NCBI RefSeq assembly: GCF_003641205.1
Contig: NZ_CP032762.1
Span: forward strand, 3,844,001 to 3,908,000
Direction: 5' to 3'
Origin: Rhodococcus sp. P1Y
Lineage (GTDB): Bacteria; Actinomycetota; Actinomycetes; Mycobacteriales; Mycobacteriaceae
DNA length: 64,000 bases
The translations under genes and the position numbers were made by a program. The stretch's first letter is position 1, and every line of letters begins with the position of its first letter. Of the stretch, positions 42,863 to 51,395 are shown one piece after another. Below the pieces are notes generated by a model. That model had not been told where the DNA came from. It searched no databases and saw only the letters and a list, made by a program, of their open reading frames with translations.

Positions 42863-45598
42863 TCAGCCCGGGTCGCCGCCGGCCACCGGGAGCACGGTGC
42901 CGGTGATGTACGACGCCTCGTCGGAGGCGAGGAAGCAGATCGCAGCGGCTTGCTCGTCGAGTGTCCCGTAGCGTTTGAGCAACGAGGAGTCCACGGTCTG
43001 GTCGACAATCGCCTGGTACCACTCCTTTTCCTGCTCGGTCGAGGGTGCGGGCCCACGAGCGACGCGGCGCGGCGGTGCGTCGGTACCACCGGGGGCCGTG
43101 GCAACCACTCGAACGCCGTGGGGTGCAGCCTCGAGGGCCAGAGTCGCTGTGATGGCGTTGACGCCTCCTTTCGCAGCCGCGTAGGGCACTCGATGAATGC
43201 CGCGAGTGGCGACCGAGGAGACGTTGACGATGGTGCCGGCACCGCGCTCGATCATGTGCGGGATCACGGCGCGGCAGGACCACAGCGTCGGGAACAGCGA
43301 TCGGGAGATTTCCTTTTCGATCTGCTCGGGCGGGTACTCGGCGTACGGTTTGGCCCAGATGGTGCCGCCGACGACGTGCACGGACACGTCGACGCGTCCG
43401 TGCACCGTGAGGGCGGCGTCCACCACCGACGAAGCGCCCGACCATGTTTCGAGGTCGGCGATCACGGGAGCGGCCTCGACACCGTCTTGCTGCAATTCCT
43501 CGGTGAGAGATTCGACCAACTCGGACCGATCGGCCAGAATCAGTGCTCCGCCTTCGGCTCCGATTCGTCGAGCCACGAATTCGCCGATTCCCTGAGCCGC
43601 GCCGGTGATCAGCACGACCTTGCCTGCGAATCGACCCGGGCTGAGAAACTTGGGTCTCTTGTTCGTCCGAAATTCGTGCATGGCACGTTTCATCGTCGCC
43701 TTGGAACGGTCGGCGTGATCGGCGATCAATGTTCGGGCGCGGTCACGGTCTCCGGCCTCGAACGCGTCGACAATGTCGAGGTGATCCTGGGCGCAGAGCG
43801 GATCGCACCAGGTCGCGTTACGTAACACGTCCTCCATTGCAGCCTTGACGCCGAGAGCCTGATAGGCCTGCAGCAGATGCTCGTTGCCTGTTTGGGTGAA
43901 GAGGTAGTCGTGAAAAGCGGCATTGGTCTCGGTGTACGCGGCTGCATCGACGAACCGATCGCCGTCTACGTAGCGAGTGGTGGTCTCGGCCAACAGCCGG
44001 TATCCGGAGATCTGCTGCGAGGACAGTCGGCCGATCACGAGTTCGAGGGCACCGAGTTCGAGGGCGCGCCTGGCCTCGAACACTGCGTCTGACTCGTGCA
44101 CCGAAGGATGCTCCTCGCCGATCTCGTACCCCGAACTCGAAGCCGGGGCGGGTTCGGGACCAACCGCGACGAGCGGCTCGATATATCGCGAAGGCCAGAT
44201 GCGCTGGGCTGCCACGGAGTGTGCCTCCGGCGCAACAAGCAGATCGGAGCTTTCGTCCAATCCGACTTTGTCGGCCGTGGATCCGGCCACGGCGACGCGC
44301 TGACCCGCGATCGCGCGCATGTTGTCTGCTTCCTCGATTGCCGAAATGCCCGTGCCGTGCGAGCACAGAGCCTCCGCTACGCGACCGTCGAAGACAGCTC
44401 GGCCGAAGATGCTTCTGCCATCCGGGTTGGACTCGACGTCCCGCTCGAAGTCACGCATCGCCGCCTGTTTCGTGGGCGCGTTGGCTGCTTCGATCGGCGA
44501 CTCGGCCGCGTCGTCGACCGAGGTCCGCTCGTCATCCAGCACAGCTACCGGGGCCGAAACGGTGTCGACCTCGATATTCTCCTTCGCCGCTGCCGACGAG
44601 GGTGCGAACTTCTCGTAGTAGAAGCCGGTGGGTTCGATGCCTTCTTCGGTGAAATGCGTTCGGACGGCCTCGACCATCGGCGGTGGTCCGCACAGGTACA
44701 CCGCCACATCGCCGCCATTGAGGTGCGCGTCGGTGATCAGTGCAGTGACGTATCCCTTGTTGACGGCGGTGGTCGAGGGATCCGAGACGCAGTGATCCCA
44801 CGTGAACGAGTCGAGCGTCCCAGCCAATTTCTCGAGTTCGTCCAGCTGGACGACGTCGTCGTCGGTACTCGCTCCGTACACGAGATGCACTGGACGCGAG
44901 CTGAATTCGGACGCCATGGTGCGAAGAATCGACAAGATCGGAGCCAAGCCGGTACCGCCGGCCAACAGCAGTGCCGGCCGCTGAGCCTCACGCAAGAAGA
45001 AACTGCCGTGCGGACCGGTGAACGAAATCTTGTCGCCCACGGCCGCGGTGTCGGCTAGGTAGGTGGACATCAGGCCTCCCGGGGTGAGCTTGACCAAGAA
45101 CTCCAGTTCGTTCGAACCCGAGACGCAGCTGAAGGAGTAGGACCTGGTCTCCTGCGACCCGGGCACGGTGATGTTGACATACTGCCCGGGAAGGAAAGCC
45201 AGTGTGCTGCCTGCCGGTGCCTCGACGGCCAGCCGCACTGTTGTCGGAGAGAGGTACTCCACCGCGGTCACCACGGTGTCGTGCGTCGCCGCTCGAGTTT
45301 TCGCAACGGCCGAGGTGCTGGCAATCTGCAACACCAGATCCGACGACGGTTTCATACTGCAGGGCAGGCAGTAGCCCTCGTCCGATTCGGACTGCGAGAG
45401 CGCGTCGTCGAGGTAGGTGCCACCGTCGTACTCACCCGATTCGCACAGTGCCTTGCATGTGCCACACGCGCCATCGCGGCAGTCGAGGGGAATGTTGATC
45501 CGCGACCGGTAGGCGGCGTCGGCGACGGTTTGATCGTCCTCGCAGGTGATGAAGCGGGTGACTCCGTCCTCGAAGGACAGTGCGACGGAATGACTCAC
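42863..45598 (-). CDS. benC-benD: Fusion: benzoate dioxygenase reductase (BenC) - FCD domain - diol dehydrogenase (BenD)
   Basis: 911 residues in one frame. Residues 1-90: plant-type [2Fe-2S] ferredoxin (C40, C45, C48, C80). Residues 100-330: FAD/NAD reductase (RSYSFSC, GGTGLAPILS, YLCGPPPMVEAV). Residues 335-500: linker of unknown fold. Residues 503-645: an FCD ligand-binding domain as in FadR-type GntR regulators, with candidate ligand His at 563, 606 and 628 but no helix-turn-helix. Residues 655-911: short-chain dehydrogenase (TGAAQGIG at 665; Ser795, Tyr806, Lys810) oxidising benzoate cis-diol to catechol. One chain thus supplies electrons to BenAB and performs the next step. Longer BenC proteins are known from actinobacteria as I recall; full fusion to BenD is unusual. 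Confidence 0.92.
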   Translation of the reverse strand: MSHSVALSFEDGVTRFITCEDDQTVADAAYRSRINIPLDCRDGACGTCKALCESGEYDGGTYLDDALSQSESDEGYCLPCSMKPSSDLVLQIASTSAVAKTRAATHDTVVTAVEYLSPTTVRLAVEAPAGSTLAFLPGQYVNITVPGSQETRSYSFSCVSGSNELEFLVKLTPGGLMSTYLADTAAVGDKISFTGPHGSFFLREAQRPALLLAGGTGLAPILSILRTMASEFSSRPVHLVYGASTDDDVVQLDELEKLAGTLDSFTWDHCVSDPSTTAVNKGYVTALITDAHLNGGDVAVYLCGPPPMVEAVRTHFTEEGIEPTGFYYEKFAPSSAAAKENIEVDTVSAPVAVLDDERTSVDDAAESPIEAANAPTKQAAMRDFERDVESNPDGRSIFGRAVFDGRVAEALCSHGTGISAIEEADNMRAIAGQRVAVAGSTADKVGLDESSDLLVAPEAHSVAAQRIWPSRYIEPLVAVGPEPAPASSSGYEIGEEHPSVHESDAVFEARRALELGALELVIGRLSSQQISGYRLLAETTTRYVDGDRFVDAAAYTETNAAFHDYLFTQTGNEHLLQAYQALGVKAAMEDVLRNATWCDPLCAQDHLDIVDAFEAGDRDRARTLIADHADRSKATMKRAMHEFRTNKRPKFLSPGRFAGKVVLITGAAQGIGEFVARRIGAEGGALILADRSELVESLTEELQQDGVEAAPVIADLETWSGASSVVDAALTVHGRVDVSVHVVGGTIWAKPYAEYPPEQIEKEISRSLFPTLWSCRAVIPHMIERGAGTIVNVSSVATRGIHRVPYAAAKGGVNAITATLALEAAPHGVRVVATAPGGTDAPPRRVARGPAPSTEQEKEWYQAIVDQTVDSSLLKRYGTLDEQAAAICFLASDEASYITGTVLPVAGGDPG

Positions 45599-45629
45599 GG
45601 TGAAACTCCTCTGGGGTTACGCAAACGAA

Positions 45630-46169
45630 TCAGAAGTGGTAGATGTCGACGACGTGGTGGATGTAGTCGTTCTTCAACACCACAGTCTTGCGTCGGATGA
45701 GCGGCGAGTCGCCGGAGAAGTCGATCGTGTAGAACGAGGTCCCGTAGTACGGATCGATGGTCTTGTAGCGAAAGTACATGGTGTGCCAGTTGAATCGGAC
45801 GTCGACGATATCTCCGCGACGCTCGATGACCTCGACGTTGCTGATGTTATGACTGGTCCGCGGTTCGGGTATCGACGTGGCACTGGAACGTTCGGTCCTG
45901 ATTCGGAACACTCGATCCTCGAGACCACCCTTGTTCTCGTAGTAAATCAGTGAGATGTCGGTCTGGGGATCTTCGGTGAGCAGGTCGTTGTCGTCCCAGC
46001 AGGGCATCCAGTATTCGACGTCGTCCGCGTAGCACGTGAGCCACTTCTCGAACTCCCGGTCGTCGAGGTAGCGAGCTTCGCGGTAGAGGAACTGCTCGAT
46101 GGAGGACTGAGTGATCAGGCGCGAAGAGGCGGCCTGCGCGGTGTCGGTGTTGTCGACGGTGGCAGTCAT
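45630..46169 (-). CDS. benB: Benzoate 1,2-dioxygenase small (beta) subunit
   Basis: About 179 residues from ATG 46169, one base after the benA stop. The SnoaL/ring-hydroxylating beta-subunit fold is shown by EQFLYREARYLDDREFEKWLTCYADDVEYWMPC near the start, TSHNISNVEVIERRGD in the centre, and the C-terminal RRKTVVLKNDYIHHVVDIYHF. It has a structural role in the BenA3B3 oxygenase. It is part of the benA-benB-benCD-benR operon, 31 bp before the fused reductase gene. Confidence 0.96.
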   Translation of the reverse strand: MTATVDNTDTAQAASSRLITQSSIEQFLYREARYLDDREFEKWLTCYADDVEYWMPCWDDNDLLTEDPQTDISLIYYENKGGLEDRVFRIRTERSSATSIPEPRTSHNISNVEVIERRGDIVDVRFNWHTMYFRYKTIDPYYGTSFYTIDFSGDSPLIRRKTVVLKNDYIHHVVDIYHF

Positions 46170-46170
46170 G

Positions 46171-47556
46171 TCAGACCCCCTGTGCTGCAACGGGTGCGGA
46201 GTCCGCTGCGCGCTGCTTGTCGAGAGCGGCGAGCAGGGTCTTGCGCCAGTAACCGTGTTGGACGGGGAACAGGCCCTCGTCTTCGTTTTTCAGACCGGCC
46301 GAGATGACGCCAGGCATGTCGAGTGCCTCGGCAACCGGGTCGGGTCCGGTGATCCAGTGCTCCGCACCCCGACTCATGTCGTTCCACGGGGCATTGGTCG
46401 CCTGGAACGTCAGCTGGCACGAGCGGAACTCCTCCAGGTCGTCAGGTGTCGCCATGCCGGAGGCGTTGAAGAAGTCTTCGTATTGCCGGATCCGATGAGC
46501 GCGAGCCTCTCTGCTCTCCCCCTTCGGCGCGATGCAGTAGATGGTGACCTCGGTCTTGTTGGGCGCGATCGGCCGGAAGTGCCGGATCTGCGTGCTGAAC
46601 TGGTCCATCAGATAGACGTTCGGGTACAGGCACAGATTGCGTGACCCCTTGACCATGAATTCGCCCTTGGCGTCGCCGAACTTCTCTTTCAACGAGTCCA
46701 TCTGGTCCCACAGCGGGCGGTCCTGCGGGTTGGCAGCCCAGGTCCACAGGCAGAGATGACCGTTGGGGTACGACCAGTAGCCGCCACCGGACTTTCCCCA
46801 GCCGCCGGCGTCGAGCGCCTTGGTGGTGTTCGTGGATTCACCGTTGTTGCGGCGCGAGGTGGTCGCAGCGTAGTTCCAGTGCACGGCACTGACGTGATAT
46901 CCGTCGGCACCGTTCTCCGCCTGCACTTTCCAGTTCCCGTCGAAGGTGTACGACGAGGATCCGCGGAGGACCTCGAGGCCTTCCGGTGACTGATCGACGA
47001 GCATGTCGATGACCTTTGTCGTATCACCGAGGTGCTCGGCGAGGGTCGACACGTCGTCGTTGAGGCTCGCGAAGAGGAAGCCGCGGTAGCTCTCGAAGCG
47101 CGGGACCTTGGTGAGGTTGTGTGATCCGTCCACGTCGAACGTGTCCGGGTAGCCCGCGCCGTCGGGGTCTTTGACCTTGAGCAATGTGCCGTCGTTGCGG
47201 AACGTCCAACCGTGGAAGGGGCAGGTCAGAGTGGTGCGGTTGTCGGTCTTGCGACGACACAACATCGCACCGCGGTGCGCGCACGCGTTGATGAGGCAGT
47301 GCAGGTCGCCATCTTTGTCGCGAGTGATGACCACGGGCTGACGACCCATGTGCACGGTGAAATAATCCCCGTTCTTCGGCAGCTGACTCTCGTGAGCGAG
47401 GTAGATCCAGTTGCCCTCGAAGATGTGCGTCATCTCGAGCTCGAAGACCTCTTCGTCGGTGAAGATGCTTCGATTGGCGCGGTAGATGCCGGCCGCGACG
47501 TCGTCGATCACCGCTTTGTCGATCGTGTTCTGCACGTGATCCAGCATTTCGGTCAT
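46171..47556 (-). CDS. benA: Benzoate 1,2-dioxygenase large (alpha) subunit
   Basis: About 461 residues from ATG 47556 ([11 protein letters not shown]), preceded by GGAGG on the minus strand; the frame to 47574 is leader. The Rieske centre has C92/H94 (CAHRG) and C112/H115 (CPFHGW). The mononuclear iron site has D218, H221 and H226 ([12 protein letters not shown]). It catalyses cis-dihydroxylation of benzoate with O2 and electrons from the BenC part. It is the first gene of the ben operon. The 205-bp gap to divergent catR has a 22-bp element repeated before benK, likely the BenR site. Confidence 0.97.
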   Translation of the reverse strand: MTEMLDHVQNTIDKAVIDDVAAGIYRANRSIFTDEEVFELEMTHIFEGNWIYLAHESQLPKNGDYFTVHMGRQPVVITRDKDGDLHCLINACAHRGAMLCRRKTDNRTTLTCPFHGWTFRNDGTLLKVKDPDGAGYPDTFDVDGSHNLTKVPRFESYRGFLFASLNDDVSTLAEHLGDTTKVIDMLVDQSPEGLEVLRGSSSYTFDGNWKVQAENGADGYHVSAVHWNYAATTSRRNNGESTNTTKALDAGGWGKSGGGYWSYPNGHLCLWTWAANPQDRPLWDQMDSLKEKFGDAKGEFMVKGSRNLCLYPNVYLMDQFSTQIRHFRPIAPNKTEVTIYCIAPKGESREARAHRIRQYEDFFNASGMATPDDLEEFRSCQLTFQATNAPWNDMSRGAEHWITGPDPVAEALDMPGVISAGLKNEDEGLFPVQHGYWRKTLLAALDKQRAADSAPVAAQGV

Positions 47557-47615
47557 ATCGGTTCCTCCAGGCAAGTCGACTTCGATATCAGCGACTGTGA
47601 CAGCAAGTGGTCGTG

Positions 47616-47637
47616 GTCACACCAGGGCTTTACCTAG
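47616..47637 (-). promoter_or_regulatory. Putative BenR box upstream of benA
   Basis: Plus-strand core CACACCAGGGCTTTACCTAG, 21/22 identical to the element at 40041-40062 and oriented the same way relative to the downstream minus-strand gene. It lies about 60 bp before the benA start. Confidence 0.78.
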
Positions 47638-47761
47638 GCTCGACCTGGGCAGGTATTCATGCATTTGGCTTATCAATCAGCGCGAAATAGGTCTTTGTCA
47701 TCGATGGATTCGGCGCATAGTGTGGTCGCTATCACCCTTCGAAGCGCGGAAAGGATCGGCA

Positions 47762-48691
47762 ATGGAGCTGCGGCATCTGCACCAATTCGTGGCCGTCGCC
47801 GAGACGTGCCACTTCGGGCAGGCCGCCAAGCGCCTTCATCTGGCGCAGCCGGCGCTGTCGCAGTCGGTACGGCAGCTGGAAGCCGAACTGGGCGTCACCC
47901 TGCTCACCCGGACCACGCGGCAGGTCAGCCTCACGCCGGCCGGCGAATTCTTCTATCGAGAGACCGTCCGCAATCTCGAGAATCTCGAACGTAGCACCCG
48001 CGGTGTTCGACGCATCGCCGACGGCCGATACGGCTTGGTACGCATCGGTTTCACCGGTACTGCGGCCTTCGATCAGTTACCGCCGATCGCGCGTGCGATC
48101 AAGCAGAGACTGCCCGGTGTAGCGCTGGAGATCCACGGGGACTTACTCACCCCTGCACAAGTGGAGGGATTGCGCTCGGAACAGCTCGACGTGGCTGTGC
48201 TGCGGCCACCTGTGGCCGGCGACGATCTGGTTGTTCGCACCATCACCACCGAGTCGCTGTTGCTGGCCGTGCCCGTCGATCATCGATACGCGGCCGAGCC
48301 TGCGTTGGACATGACCGACCTCATGTACGAGGACTTCGTGATGTATGCGGACACGCATTCGGTGATGAACGATGCGGTGATACGCAGTTGTCGCGCAGCA
48401 GGTTTCAGCCCTCATCGCGAGCACGAAGCACCGGATACTTCGGTGCTGCTGGCGCTCGTTGCGGCCGGTCTCGGCGTGGCATTGGTGCCCGAATCGGTTC
48501 GTGCCCTACAGCTGACCGGCGTCGTCTTTCGTGAAATTTCCGGTGCCAGCACGATCGACCTCGCCTTGGCGTGGCACCGCGATCGGCCGTCTGCCCTGGT
48601 CGATGCTCTCGTGGCGGCGCTAGAGGACGCCGGTGTGCTGCCGCCGCTCGAGGCACCGTCTTCATTCTCCGATCCGAAAGCAGCGTTATGA
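47762..48691 (+). CDS. catR: LysR-type regulator of the catechol operon
   Basis: 309 residues from ATG 47762 (MELRHLHQFVAVAETCHFGQ). The open frame back to 47597 would cross the benA control region. The N-terminal winged helix (AAKRLHLAQPALSQSVRQLEAELGVTLLTRTTRQVSLTPAG) is standard LysR, followed by the two-lobed effector domain. In catechol loci the effector is cis,cis-muconate. It overlaps catB by 4 bp (ATGA), so here the regulator is the first gene of its own target operon instead of being divergent from it. Repressor or activator mode is unclear. Confidence 0.9.
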   Translation: MELRHLHQFVAVAETCHFGQAAKRLHLAQPALSQSVRQLEAELGVTLLTRTTRQVSLTPAGEFFYRETVRNLENLERSTRGVRRIADGRYGLVRIGFTGTAAFDQLPPIARAIKQRLPGVALEIHGDLLTPAQVEGLRSEQLDVAVLRPPVAGDDLVVRTITTESLLLAVPVDHRYAAEPALDMTDLMYEDFVMYADTHSVMNDAVIRSCRAAGFSPHREHEAPDTSVLLALVAAGLGVALVPESVRALQLTGVVFREISGASTIDLALAWHRDRPSALVDALVAALEDAGVLPPLEAPSSFSDPKAAL

Positions 48692-49791
48692 AAATCGTGT
48701 CGGTCGAGGCAATTCCGTACTCGATTCCGTATCTCAAGCCGTTGAAATTCGCCAGCGGCGAAGTCAGTGCAGCCGAGCACGTTCTCGTGCGAGTGCACAC
48801 CGACGACGGCGTAGTCGGTATCGCCGACGCTCCGCCGCGTCCATTCACCTATGGGGAGACGCAGCGTGGGGTCGTGGCGGCGATCGAGACGCTGTTCGCG
48901 CCTGCCGTCGTCGGTCTTCCGCTCACCTCCCGTGAGGTGGTCAACGCGAAACTTGCTCGTACGGTCGGCAATCCGGTCGCCAAGTCCGCGGTGGACATGG
49001 CGATCTGGGATGCTCTCGGGCAGAGTCTGGACTTGCCGGTCACCGAACTTCTCGGCGGCTACACCGACCGTATGCGGGTGAGCCACATGCTCGGATTCGA
49101 CACGCCCGCCGCAATGGTCGACGAAGCGACCAGAATGCGCGAGACGTACGGGGTCGAGGTGTTCAAGGTCAAGGTCGGGCGACGACCCGTCGAGCTGGAC
49201 ACCGCTGTCGTCCGTGCTCTCAGAGAAGGACTCGGCGACACCGTGGAACTCTACGTCGACGGAAATCGTGGATGGACCGCCGCCGAATCTGCGCGTGCCA
49301 TGAAAGAGATGTCCGATCTGGGGCTCACTCTCGCCGAGGAACTCTGCCCCGCCGACGACGTACTCGGTCGCCGATGGCTCGTACAACAACTCGACGTCCC
49401 TTTCGTCGCCGACGAATCAGCGACCACCCCCGCGGAGGTCACTCGCGAAATCCTCGGTGGGTCCGCGACAGCGGTGAGCATCAAGACCGCCCGCACCGGG
49501 TTCACTCGCTCGCTCCGAACCCACCATCTGTGCGAGGGACTCGGAGTCGACGTGGTGATGGGAAACCAGATCGACGGTCAGCTCGGCACGGCCTGCACCG
49601 TCGCCTTCGGTGCTGCCTTCGACCTCAGCTCACGTCGCGCCGGGGAACTCTCGAACTTCCTCGACATGAGCGATGACCTACTGACCGAGAGCCTCGTCAT
49701 CCGCGACGGCGAACTGCACGTACTTCCAGGCTCCGGCCTCGGCGTCCGTATCGACCCCGACAAACTCGCGAAATACCGAACCGACCACTGA
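48688..49791 (+). CDS. catB: Muconate cycloisomerase
   Basis: 367 residues, enolase superfamily. The N-terminal cap domain starts KIVSVEAIPYSIPYLKPLKFASG. The catalytic Lys pair is in EVFKVKVGRR. Metal ligands are in LYVDGNRGW, AEELCP and VADES, and the C-terminal GNQIDGQLGTAC loop is typical of CatB. It converts cis,cis-muconate to muconolactone with Mn(II). It is coupled to catR by ATGA overlap and followed by catA after 43 bp with an AAGGAG ribosome site. Confidence 0.95.
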   Translation: MKIVSVEAIPYSIPYLKPLKFASGEVSAAEHVLVRVHTDDGVVGIADAPPRPFTYGETQRGVVAAIETLFAPAVVGLPLTSREVVNAKLARTVGNPVAKSAVDMAIWDALGQSLDLPVTELLGGYTDRMRVSHMLGFDTPAAMVDEATRMRETYGVEVFKVKVGRRPVELDTAVVRALREGLGDTVELYVDGNRGWTAAESARAMKEMSDLGLTLAEELCPADDVLGRRWLVQQLDVPFVADESATTPAEVTREILGGSATAVSIKTARTGFTRSLRTHHLCEGLGVDVVMGNQIDGQLGTACTVAFGAAFDLSSRRAGELSNFLDMSDDLLTESLVIRDGELHVLPGSGLGVRIDPDKLAKYRTDH

Positions 49792-49834
49792 CCTTCAGCC
49801 CCGAAGAGCACAACTTCCATCCAAGGAGTACTCC

Positions 49835-50701
49835 ATGAGCATCGACCACGCACCCTCGACAGACTCGGCCACCGAAGTGGCCACCGCGGCCGCGTCGGGT
49901 GCGAACGCCACCGAGCGTTTCACCTCCGACAAGCAGGCAGCCGCGAACACCCCGCCCGAGCGCGTCAGCCTGCTTGCCCGTCAGGTCATTTCGGCAGTCC
50001 ACGACACCATCCGTGAACACAAAGTCACCTACGACGAGTACAACGCACTCAAAGCATGGCTGATCAACGTCGGTCAGACCGGCGAGTGGCCACTGTTTCT
50101 CGACGTCTGGGTAGAGCACGTAGTCGAAGAGGTTGCCGGCGAAACCCGCGAGGGCAGCAAGGGCACCATCGAAGGTCCGTACTACGTCCCGAATGCACCC
50201 GAGCTCGGATCGGCAGTAATTCTGCCCACCCGCGCCGGCGAACGGGGCACCCCGCTTCTGTTCCAGGGTCAGGTCACCAGCGTCGACGGCAGCCCGTTGC
50301 CGCACGCGGTCATCGAGATCTGGCACGCCGATTCGGACGGCTTCTACTCGCAGTTCGCCCCCGGCATTCCCGAGTGGAACCTGCGCGGCACGGTCACCGC
50401 GGACGATCAGGGCCAGTTCTGGATTCACACGATGAAGCCTGCGCCGTACCAGATTCCGACGGACGGTGCCTGCGGCAACCTCATCTCCGCGGCCGGATGG
50501 CACCCGTGGCGTCCCGCACACCTGCACCTCAAGGTCGCAGCTGCCGGACATCAGCAGATCACCACGCAGCTCTACTTCCCCGGCGACGCGCACAACGACG
50601 ACGACGTCGCCAACGCCGTCAAGCCCGAGCTCATCCTCGATCCTCGTGAGGTCGACGGCGGCCAAGAAGTGACGTACAACTTCGTACTCGACAAGGGCTG
50701 A
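49835..50701 (+). CDS. catA: Catechol 1,2-dioxygenase (intradiol)
   Basis: 288 residues. The N-terminal helical dimerisation region (ERVSLLARQVISAVHDTIREHKVTYDEYNALKAWLINVGQTGEWPLFLDVWVEHVVEE) is typical of intradiol catechol enzymes. Non-heme Fe(III) ligands are recognisable: Tyr in GPYYVPNAPELG, Tyr in KPAPYQIPTDG, and two His in RPAHLHLKV. It cleaves catechol between the hydroxyls to cis,cis-muconate. The catB-catA-catC order is standard for actinobacteria. Confidence 0.96.
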   Translation: MSIDHAPSTDSATEVATAAASGANATERFTSDKQAAANTPPERVSLLARQVISAVHDTIREHKVTYDEYNALKAWLINVGQTGEWPLFLDVWVEHVVEEVAGETREGSKGTIEGPYYVPNAPELGSAVILPTRAGERGTPLLFQGQVTSVDGSPLPHAVIEIWHADSDGFYSQFAPGIPEWNLRGTVTADDQGQFWIHTMKPAPYQIPTDGACGNLISAAGWHPWRPAHLHLKVAAAGHQQITTQLYFPGDAHNDDDVANAVKPELILDPREVDGGQEVTYNFVLDKG

Positions 50702-50706
50702 GCCAC

Positions 50707-50991
50707 ATGCTGTTTGCAGTGAAGATGCACGTCGCGTTACCGCAGGATCTCGACGCGGACGTACGCACCGACACTCTCGCCCGAGAGAAGGCGTACTCGC
50801 AGCAACTGCAGCGCGACGGGGAGTGGGTCAGCATCTGGCGCATCGTCGGTCAGTACTCCAACCTCAGCATCTTCGACGTGCGCGACAACGAGCGGCTACA
50901 TGAGATCCTGTGGAATCTGCCACTGTTCCCGTACATGAGCATCGACGTGAGTCCGCTCGCCCAGCACCCGTCGGACATTTCTGCGGTGTGA
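50707..50991 (+). CDS. catC: Muconolactone delta-isomerase
   Basis: 94 residues, the usual size. Family pattern MLFAVKMHVALPQDLDADVR at the start and LSIFDVRDNERLHEILWNLPLFPYMSIDVSPLAQHPS at the end. It isomerises muconolactone to 3-oxoadipate enol-lactone, the entry to the lower oxoadipate path, whose genes are not in this window. It lies 5 bp after the catA stop, last gene of catRBAC. Confidence 0.96.
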   Translation: MLFAVKMHVALPQDLDADVRTDTLAREKAYSQQLQRDGEWVSIWRIVGQYSNLSIFDVRDNERLHEILWNLPLFPYMSIDVSPLAQHPSDISAV

Positions 50992-51395
50992 GACGGCCGT
51001 AAGACCGAGCAGTGTTGACGGTTTGCATCGCACCCCCTCTCGCATACGCAACGTTATTACGCATAACGAGATATCGGGAGTGGGTGTTCAGCCTAGAAGT
51101 GAGAACACCAGTTAAAGGTGGATCTCTTCACGATTCAACCAAATGGGAGGGTGTGGTGGTTGACTGTTCGAGTATTCCCCAACTCCTCTTGCGTAGCGCT
51201 GCGCGTCGTCCCCACTCGCAATATAGCTGATGAGCTGCAGGTCCTCGCCCGCCTAAGAGCGCAGGAAATCACTGAGCTGTTGCCTATTACCAGCGAGTGC
51301 GGACGTCATGGGGACAAAGTACCGCCAGGAAAGTCGGCGTGCCTCGCAGATTCTAGACAATCCGAGGACGGATGGTTGGTTTGTGGAGGACATCA
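50992..51395. other. 404-bp gap after catC; one small inverted repeat, no convincing gene
   Basis: Two short frames here lack ribosome sites and recognisable content. One structure stands out: CGTTAT (51052-51057) and ATAACG (51063-51068) around TACGC, an operator-like repeat without an adjacent regulator gene. Base composition is lower in GC than the cat genes, marking the transition to the accessory region. Confidence 0.5.
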
